Source: Symsagittifera roscoffensis
Lineage: Eukaryota; Xenacoelomorpha; Acoela; Convolutidae
Length of the DNA stretch: 64,000 bases
NCBI RefSeq assembly: GCF_963678635.1
Contig: NC_087063.1
Span: forward strand, 11,756,368 to 11,820,367
Direction of reading: 5' to 3'
Shown piece by piece: positions 57,260-64,000 of the stretch (within the stretch, counting starts at the first letter, position 1; each line of letters begins with the position of its first letter). Made by a program: the position numbers and the translations under genes. The notes under the pieces were generated by a model. It was not told the DNA's origin. It searched no databases and saw only the letters and a list, made by a program, of their open reading frames with translations.

Positions 57260-57943
57260 GTAAGTTTCACTATTGTGAAGTCTAAAGAAATTTCAGCAGC
57301 TGAGCGGGTAAGTCAAGCCTGTATATACGTCGTCAAGGTACGAGCGGAATAAACTTTAGATCGATTAGTTTTTTTTATAAGTTAAACATACGGTCTTCAG
57401 GCAAGCCTTCACGCCCCCGTTTTTTTAGACCCCCATTGGTGTTGCAATTGATGCTAAAACCGAAGTTAGAAAATGAGAAATTGCAGCATAGCGGGTTGAA
57501 AATCTCAAACGAGCGTTTGTTGAATTTCTGTAGCATGTCAGACATCTCAAAATAGTTTCATATTGTAAAACGATTTGTCTTATAAAGTGTTTTTTTTCTA
57601 TTGCTTCTATCGGCCGAAAAGCATTAAAACTATCATGGCACGCATCAAGATACAAAAACTGGCTCTCTTTCGGTCAAAAGGGACAAAAAAAATAGATTAT
57701 GGGAACAAAACATTTATTTGTTAAAGTTTGCAGGTAGGGGGGAGGGAGGTCGGAGAAAAAAAGCCCAAAAACTGGTCTATGATTAGTGAGGAATTGTTAT
57801 GCAACCCAATACTTTCTTGCGTATGTTTTTTTTGGATTTTTTTTTTGTAATTCAGTATTGTAATTTTTAAATTCAGTATTGTAAATTTTTTTTGTAATTT
57901 TTTATCATGCTTAGATTGCTCTCAGGGAGCTTTATTAGTGCAG

Positions 57944-58336
57944 AACCAGCCAATATTTCCCAATCGAACTGCAAACTTTGCCGAATCTCCGAACCAGTCT
58001 CTTAAACGACCTCTGAATCCCCAATTGTTCTACACGCCTCCACAGCTTCTGAATCAAGAAGAACCAGCTCGTAAAGCAAACAGATCCACCTCGACCCTCT
58101 CGGATTCCAAAACAGGAAGTAGTCTTGGATCTCTTTCGGCCAATCGCAGTCCAGAGTTACCGCCTACTCCTCCATCCCCGCTTTATTCGAAGTACATATT
58201 AGAAGAACGTGCGAATAAACGAAGCAGCACAGCAAAGTTAAGAGCTTCGACCAGTGCTAGTTGGTTGAACTGTTCTTCAAATTACCAGACGCTGTTTGAT
58301 TTGTCTTTAGATCAGCCCGAAAATTCGGAAAATCAG
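57944..58336 (+). CDS. SKT-like gene, Ser/Pro-rich exon
   Basis: Phase 0 at both ends. Codes NQPIFPNRTANFAESPNQS, LNPQLFYTPPQLLN, STSTLSDSKTGSSLGSLS, ELPPTPPSPLYSKYILEE and DLSLDQPENSENQ. PPTPPSP could be an SH3 or WW ligand. Acceptor TTAGTGCAG; an in-frame alternative at 57926 (CTCTCAG) would add six residues. Donor GTTTGA is weak. Confidence 0.65.
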
Positions 58337-58576
58337 GTTTGATTATAATTCATTTCAGAGTTAACTAAAGTACGCGATGTTATCTCTTCGCAACAGAATA
58401 AGTTTAAAAGGTGGCAAACTGCTTTGAACAAAATAATAAAAACTTCCCGAAGATTTTAATTCTCGTTTTTGAATAGAAATTCCGCTTTTAATTTTCAAAG
58501 TTTTGGCTGTTTTGAAATCGATATCATCCGCTGATGTCAGTATCTTTATTAAATGAAGGTTAATTTATCGATTTAG

Positions 58577-58787
58577 AATCCGGCTCCAACCTCAGATAGG
58601 GACAACGTATTTTCACCCGAAAAGCAGGTAGAGTCGACAAATAGCTTCGGATCCCATACGAGCGAAGTTTCATCCGCCACTACAACTTCAGGCCAGCAGA
58701 ATATTACGTCATCAAATCAGTTCACACCTTCTAAAAATAACCTTAAAAATGACTGCGTGATCAATTGTTCCAATTGTAGACACGACA
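58577..58787 (+). CDS. SKT-like gene, exon with Cys motif
   Basis: After ATTTAG, phase 0: NPAPTSDRDNVFSPEKQVES, FGSHTSEVSSATTTSG, then DCVINCSNCRHD. The frame remains open to 59006, but the following coding run is in another frame, so a short intron is needed. I place the donor at ACA|GTAAAA (58788), which fits phase. A shorter form could end at CAG|GTAGAG (58628). Confidence 0.5.
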
Positions 58788-58942
58788 GTAAAAACTTTTG
58801 TGGCTCGGAAAAATTGAGTTCGGAGCCGTTAGAACCCCCGGAATCGAGCAAGAAATCTTCATTAGTCGATATTTTGATTTCACCAGCACGAAAAAATTTA
58901 ATTTTTCATTCAGGCAGAACAGAATCAAACACTCGACTTCAG

Positions 58943-59304
58943 AAAATTGTATTAAGTGTTCGAGTTTTGGCTCTTTTCGGTTCTCGCAAAATCCGGCAAA
59001 GTTTTTGACCAAATCACCTAAGAAGCAACCAAATAGCAACTCGAGTTTGAGTTTTCCAAGAGAGACTAAATTTAGCATCACTACATTTTCGTCGCCCGAG
59101 CCAGAGACATTTGTTCTAAAAATGAAGATAAAAGAAAAATTGAAGCCGAGAAGTCTGAGCACTTCGGGTCGAGCGGGATCGAAGAAATCTTCTGAGTTTT
59201 CCGAGTTGCACTTCGGGAGGAAGACTGACTCGGATTTTGAGGATGACGGAGGATTTTCACAGTTCCAGGAGTTGCAGCAGAGCTTCTTTAATCGCAGGGG
59301 AAGG
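58943..59304 (+). CDS. SKT-like gene, Ser/Lys-rich exon
   Basis: Starts after GACTTCAG with two bases, giving KNCIKCSSFGSFRFSQNPAK, then RAGSKKSSEFSELHFGRK, TDSDFEDDGGFSQFQELQQS and ends FFNRRGR at GG|GTGAGA, phase 0. With the preceding exon it makes a Cys cluster: C-x3-C-x2-C-x4-C-x2-C. An acceptor at 58913 (TTTTTCATTCAG) is stronger but needs a different donor. Confidence 0.5.
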
Positions 59305-59603
59305 GTGAGAATTCAACTATATATTATTGGGTGTATGTGTATTTGTACTCAGTCTTATGGGTAATTTTGAGGGCGGTACTTCGAAGAAGATGTAAGTTAC
59401 GGCAAGATTTTTTCAATTTTCACCCGGAGTTGTCTTATGGTTGCTTAAGTTAGAAACGTTCTTGCAATTCTGTTTAAGGTGTTATGGAGAAAAAAGTGTT
59501 TTTAAGTTGCTAGCATGTAATTTCAAAAATGAAATCTTAAGGTGCCTGGATCTCAATTTAAAGCATTTTGACCAGTTTGAGTGGACTAATTTGTGTTTTG
59601 TAG

Positions 59604-59711
59604 CAAGGCAGTGACAGTGGCTCTCACACAGCCCACAGGAGTGGGGACCCACATGAGCATACGATGGAGTACAACACTGCAGGGGGTCCAGTCACCACCA
59701 TCACCAGAAGG
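59604..59711 (+). CDS. SKT-like gene, 36-codon exon
   Basis: TTTTGTAG acceptor and AAGG|GTGAGT donor, phase 0 at both ends: QGSDSGSHTAHRSGDPHEHT, then MEYNTAGGPVTTITRR. Strong sites and codon-like content. Confidence 0.7.
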
Positions 59712-61279
59712 GTGAGTAGTTTTAAACAGTGGCCGTATCATCACTCTATAAACATCGTCGTGACTAGCAGCAGGAACATCTCAGAAGTGTAGTTAAAAAT
59801 AAGTCAAGTCAATAATAACTTAAATAATGGTCAATGGTCACCTAAATGTTTCAACGGATGTTTCAAAGCCATAATAGATGCTCTACAAATTTTATATTAG
59901 CACAGCGTAATGTTAGGTGCTGAATTCAATCATATATTTGAGTGGCTATTGAAGATATTTGAGTGGCTAGCAAGCTTGGGGCAGTTGCCCGAAGAGGTCT
60001 TAAAGGTAAACTAATTTTTAAATGTTGCTCATTTTGAACAATTTCTACTGTCCATCAACTGAAAGGGCAGAAGATTTCTGTCAAGTTTGCCGTCAAATTT
60101 CGAGGACCCCACTGTTATCTGAATTTTCTCCCTGTCTTTTTCAACTGTCAAGGTTTTTTTGGCAAAGAAAAAATCAGTAAAATTATAAAGGCAGAAAAGT
60201 TATAAAGGCATAAAGGCTAAACTGATTTTTGTTGCTTTTTTAAATTAAGATTGAATGATTACGCGAGCCTAGCTTAGTATGATGAAACTTGATTTTCTAA
60301 CCTAAGTCGCAATTAAAAGCGCTACATTTGGTGATACTTTTGAATCAAAAGGCTGCATTAGCTTTAGAATAATTATGGGATTTGACATTTGATTATTAAC
60401 AAATTTTAATTCATCAATTGAACCGATAAAAGCTATTTGTTTCATACAGCAGTATGATAATTGAATTGCCATTTCAAAAGTTTCCATTCGATATATTTGC
60501 CAGGTTTTCAAAAATCATACTTTTATAGCAATTTGTCATAATTATTGCAAAGTTAGCGTGGTTGCCGTTAGTTGATTAAATTCTAAATTATTTCATGCAA
60601 AATTTTTTGTGTGTGTATTTTGAAGCTCCTGATTTTTTGCCGCTTTCTCGCTCGTGTTTGCGAAGTTGTATTTTCGCCTCTTTCCTTAATTTATTTTCAA
60701 TTTAAGTCGCCAATTATGTCTTGGCCGTATCAACAAGTTAACGAAATAAATGATGTGCCAATTAGTCCAAAAATTGTCCGAGCTGACAATTTGCAAAGGC
60801 CCATAGTAAACAGTTGCAAGTAAAAAAATCTTGAACCATAAGTTTTCAGATCTCCCAAAGTTTCTGTCAGATAACTGTTATTTCGATTGCTGAAAGTGAG
60901 CTGAAAAATGGCCTCGAGCATGAATATTTTGTTACTTTCCTAGAAACTCAAAATTATGAAGAAGTATCGATAAAAATTATTTCTAATTTAGGCAGAGTCA
61001 TCCGAGAGTTTCTTTCTTTGAGGTTATGGAAGTCAAGCAATTTAGTATTTTATTACTAGTGGCATGCTCTAAGCGCGGTCTTCATTTTTTCTGAAGACAA
61101 TTTAGGGTTTTTTACTATTGGAAAACAGCTGTCAAAACAAAGTTGTCCGAGAAAAACCAGTTACCTTAATTTCGAGCGAGTAATTTTGGTTACGAAAACT
61201 CGCTTTGGAGCTTTATTTCTCCTTAAGTTATTTTGAAAAACTTAAAGATATTTTATTCAAAACTATTGAGTAAATTTTG

Positions 61280-61620
61280 TGATTTTTTTACGCTTGCGAT
61301 TAGCAAGCGTGATCAAACCGGAATATAGACTTTTTTCGGATTAACAACTAGCTTAGCAGAATAACTTGAATCATTTTACCTTTGGGTCTTATGAAGTTAA
61401 ACGTTAGATGTTAATTCGTTAGCTCTTCGCCTAACGCACCTGCATATAAAGATAAAGGTCATTGGTTCGAATCCGGCCAGTACCGTCTTTTTTTTGTGAG
61501 CGGAAAATTGTTCGCGGGTCAAAAATTATTTGTCGTACTTCTGTTTGTCTGTTTTTCAGTCGGCTTAGTTGTCGCATCACCAGATTTGCCTAAAGTTTGG
61601 GCTTTTTTAAATGTTTCAGT
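61280..61620 (+). mobile_element. tRNA-like SINE, intronic
   Basis: Head GTTAGCTCTTCGCCTAACGC and box B-like TTGGTTCGAATCCGGCC at 61464-61481, followed by a T run and a body with TTTGTCTGTTTTTCAG and GGCTTAGTTGTCGC, shared with the element at 53265. Confidence 0.5.
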
Positions 61621-61744
61621 GTATTCCGGATTCAGGCAAGTAATTGCGTTCCAAGAAGTTTCGTCTGTTTGTTAGCTCTTTTTTGATTTTTTTTGCTGTT
61701 CATGTAAAATTTTTTAACGTTTTTTTATATATAATATCAATGAG

Positions 61745-61815
61745 TGTTCTGCGCATTCAGTGCAGTGGTAACACCCATTCTTGAGAAGACAAATCCCAGG
61801 AGTTCGATTCAGTTA
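61745..61815 (+). mobile_element. Second tRNA-like SINE head
   Basis: Box A-like GTGCAGTGGTAACACC and box B-like GGAGTTCGATTCAG about 40 bases apart. No acceptor stem, so it is a retroposed relic rather than a tRNA gene. Confidence 0.4.
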
Positions 61816-62369
61816 ACGTATTTGTCAATTAATGTTTTTTTTTCAAATTTTGTTTTGTCCTTTCTTTTGCTAGTAATCATTGTCATTCATTGTTGTTTTG
61901 CAAGTGACGCGAAGCTCGTTTTGCCTTTCTGTCAATTTTTTTCATAATTCTTTTTTATTCATTTTTGAATAAAACTTGTTGATTCTCAAAAAAAGGACAT
62001 TAATTTGAAATAAAAAACCTTTTTTTGGATTTTTAATGATGTGGTCGGAACATTCTGTGCTACTCGCACAGCAACTGTGAATTATTTAATAGGAATTTTT
62101 TACCGCATGATATCTAAGATGCTAGGTTTTCCATTTCGAGGATAATTTTATACGAATTGCCGTTTTTGTATAATTTGTAAGAAAATATTTGTAGAGAGAA
62201 ACTAAAAAGGGCAATCGGTGGGGCATTTTCAGCATCACCCTGCGTCTAATAATCTCCTTTCTTAAAAAAGTTTGATTGAATAGTCCGACTGTTTTGCAAA
62301 TTCGTCCGACTATTTTGAGACTGTTGAATAATATCTCTCAAATTTTTTCTCACTTCTTGTTTTGTGCAG

Positions 62370-62495
62370 GTGCGTAGTGTGGTGGATAAACCTGGGAGTG
62401 CGGCTGGCAAACACGGAAAGGACCACAGCAACTGCGAGAAATGCAACAAAGCACAGCCGGACTTGTTCCAGACACTGGCACTCACACACAACAAG
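62370..62495 (+). CDS. SKT-like gene, 42-codon exon with Cys pair
   Basis: TTTTGTGCAG acceptor, AAG|GTTAGT donor, phase 0 both ends: VRSVVDKPGSAAGKHGKDH, then SNCEKCNKAQPDLFQTL and ALTHNK. The C-x2-C lies in a small polar segment; a zinc site is possible but unproven. Confidence 0.75.
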
Positions 62496-62896
62496 GTTAG
62501 TTGTTAAGACTTTATCCACGAAGGAAAGGACCAGCATACGAGCATAGGATCAGCTCATCACGGAGAACCGCGGTTACGCCCCGGGTTAAGAACTTCATGC
62601 TTTTTCATTATTTTTGGGCTGGGTTAGTAAAGTCTCTCATGACTAGAGTTGTTTAAACTTTTCAAGATATCAGTGACTCCTAAATCTTCTATTGGTCAGC
62701 TGGATGCATTTTTTGTTTTACTCCGACTTTTAAACGTTCGTTGCTTGAAGTGTTTTAAAAAGAAAATCAGTATCTTTATAATGTAGTCTAACAGTCAAAT
62801 AATTCACTGTTTCATTCAAAAAATTCACTGTAGCAATGAAAATTTTCTGGTTTATCTTTTTCTGGTTTATATTATTGGTTTATCTGTTGTTTGCAG

Positions 62897-63040
62897 AGAT
62901 CGCCCAGTGGAGATGTTTGGGATGGCGCCGGAGGACCGGCAGGTGGGGGTCCCCTGGGGGGAGGAAACAGACCCAGATACGCCTCGGAGTCCAACTTGCT
63001 CAGGGCTCCTATGAAGCCAATGGCACCCTACGGATACTCA
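62897..63040 (+). CDS. SKT-like gene, Gly-rich exon
   Basis: TTTGCAG acceptor, TCA|GTAAGG donor, phase 0 both ends: RSPSGDVWDGAGGPAGGG, then NRPRYASESNLLRAP and MKPMAPYGYS. RYASESNL is a plausible basophilic kinase or 14-3-3 site. Confidence 0.75.
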
Positions 63041-63556
63041 GTAAGGCCTTAATTGTTAGCGACAGAGTTTGCTATTACATTGCGTGTGCTTTGAAGGGCC
63101 GACGTGAAGTTACCGCAGCGTCTTCATTGAAGCAGTCTTTCATTTCTCGAGGCGCATCATTTTTTTGTTGCGTAGGCGTTAAGAAAGTTTCACCAGTCGA
63201 AAAAGAAAATGGATTATGGAAAACTGGCTGTAAAAACTTTGCTTACGATTAATGACAAAAAAAAATAAAAGTATTAATTTTTTGAAAAGGTTTTTTGGTA
63301 TAAATGGCCGATATATAAATTCACGAGCAATTTGAACTCAATTATTGTCAGTGATGCATGCACCTAATATTTCAAACTTCAAAAAAAATCATTTTTCTGT
63401 CAGCAGAAAAAAATAATATCTTTTTTCTTCTCGATTTTTCCGTTAGTAACTATTACAATTTCCCAATTTCGTGGTTAATTTGTATAGTCGTTTAAGTTAA
63501 GACACGCGTTGCCTTTATGCTCAAAAAGAGTTGGGAAAATTTAATTTATTTTTCAG
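63041..63556. other. Intron, AT-rich
   Basis: Stops in all frames beyond the first 212 bases. The open frame read through the donor at 63041 is not supported as coding. No repeats recognised. Confidence 0.5.
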
Positions 63557-63740
63557 CCATCTGTGCAAAATGTGTATTTGCCTAATGGTGCCACGCCCCA
63601 TACTATGAGGCGACCATTCGGCGGTCTCGGAGGACCAGGAGGGGCGGGAACAGTTGTCCCCTCGAACACCTGCTATGTTCAATGGGGCACTGAAGTGAAG
63701 AAACTGTCTCTACCTCTCGCACATCCGCCCTACTACGATG
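63557..63740 (+). CDS. SKT-like gene, exon entering the AIP3-like region
   Basis: TTATTTTTCAG acceptor and GATG|GTAAGC donor, starting phase 0 and ending phase 1. Codes PSVQNVYLPNGATPHTMRRP, FGGLGGPGGAGTVVP, then TCYVQWGTEVKKLSLPLAHP and PYYDG. The YVQWGTEVKKLSLP block is the best family clue in the gene (SRCIN1/KIAA1217-like). Confidence 0.75.
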
Positions 63741-64000
63741 GTAAGCGAAGCACACTATACCAACAAAACTGATGGTATCATATCTCTAAGCTACAGTTGC
63801 AATCTTTTTTTGAAGATTTTCTTCTTAAACGGCAGCGCTTAATAAAATAAAATTTGCATAAATAAAATTCGCTTGAGTTAATTGTGGGTATTTCAGCACG
63901 TTGTACTTGATTTTGATGGATTTTTCTCAGAAAAAAATCTTGAAAAAACTTCGTGCTGACGGTTCTCCTAAGTCGCAAATATTGTTTCGACGCAAATATT
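63741..64000. other. Intron continuing past the window
   Basis: Non-coding. The last 34 bases (CTAAGTCGCAAATATTG then TTCGACGCAAATATT) repeat the sequence at 1988-2032. Confidence 0.5.

Larger units (their letters stand above)
52939..57943. other. Large intron with several mobile elements
   Basis: No exon found apart from a possible alternative first exon near 57215-57259. Contents: a SINE-like element near 53400, a Tc1/mariner fold-back MITE at 54142-54739, a second MITE at 54918-55179, otherwise AT-rich sequence. Confidence 0.5.
59712..62369. other. Intron with SINE-like elements
   Basis: No exon found. CTAAGTCGCAA occurs near 60302 and tRNA-like heads near 61410 and 61750. The inverse partner of the 52490 hairpin word lies at about 62040-62080. 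Confidence 0.5.
50962..63740 (+). other. 5' part of a SRCIN1/KIAA1217 (SKT)-like gene
   Basis: Ten exons can be chained with matching splice phases. The product starts MAESISGKKRVNF or, from an upstream ATG, MGLYFLDVLMAES. It is Ser/Thr/Pro-rich and disordered, with Cys pairs (NCSNC, NCEKCNK). The last visible exon ends TCYVQWGTEVKKLSLP, resembling the Y-x-Q-[YW]-G-x-E-x-K-x-L-x-x-P start of the AIP3-like region in SRCIN1/p140Cap and KIAA1217, cytoskeletal adaptor proteins. The family call rests mainly on that short motif; the gene itself is well supported. The 3' part lies beyond the window. Confidence 0.6.

Noticed and set aside
62836-63252. 138-codon plus-strand frame starting MKIFWFIFFWF
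   Set aside because: It runs through the 3' splice site, the Gly-rich exon in the wrong frame and the following intron. The real exon is 62897-63040.

Overview
This is nuclear DNA from an intron-bearing animal. Two split genes with GT/AG introns, tRNA-derived SINEs, hAT and Tc1/mariner transposon remnants and a Ty3/gypsy-like retroelement all support this. The sequence is AT-rich and nothing in it looks bacterial. I cannot name the phylum; an invertebrate is my guess.

Left flank (1-5.6 kb). After 3.8 kb of repeat-rich intron come the last three coding exons (+ strand) of a class II (Golgi-type) alpha-mannosidase. Their splice phases join exactly, and the gene ends at 5514 with a poly(A) signal at 5624.

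5.7-10.5 kb. A decayed Ty3/gypsy-like retroelement lies on the minus strand (RNase H tail, integrase zinc finger, integrase core, post-integrase tail, acidic third ORF). Its 5' side is cut off where the 3' end of a hAT transposon begins.

10.5-48.0 kb is the unusual part. A tandem array of about 865-bp units carries 34 copies, plus one stub, of the same candidate exon. Each copy has a 3' splice site, an ATG, an Arg-rich N-terminus, one hydrophobic signal/anchor segment, a short cadherin-like ectodomain start and a GTGAGT-type 5' splice site. Each unit also carries the 3' end of a hAT element with AGCGG motifs. Longer units add a decayed hAT transposase C-terminus (+) and a C2H2-type zinc-finger fragment (-). 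Some copies keep their frame; most are broken by a few recurrent lesions. Dimeric higher-order repeats and identical neighbours show recent local amplification. No flanking exons that would join these exons were found in the window.

48.0-51.0 kb holds a fold-back element split by a SINE, a 479-bp tandem duplication and a larger segmental duplication.

Right flank (50.96-64 kb). The 5' part of a second host gene (+ strand) was assembled from ten phase-compatible exons and runs off the window. It encodes a Ser/Pro-rich, largely disordered protein whose last visible exon resembles the start of the AIP3-like region of the SRCIN1 (p140Cap)/KIAA1217 (SKT) family. Its introns hold MITEs and SINEs. 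The two host genes have no visible functional link; the array fills the space between them.
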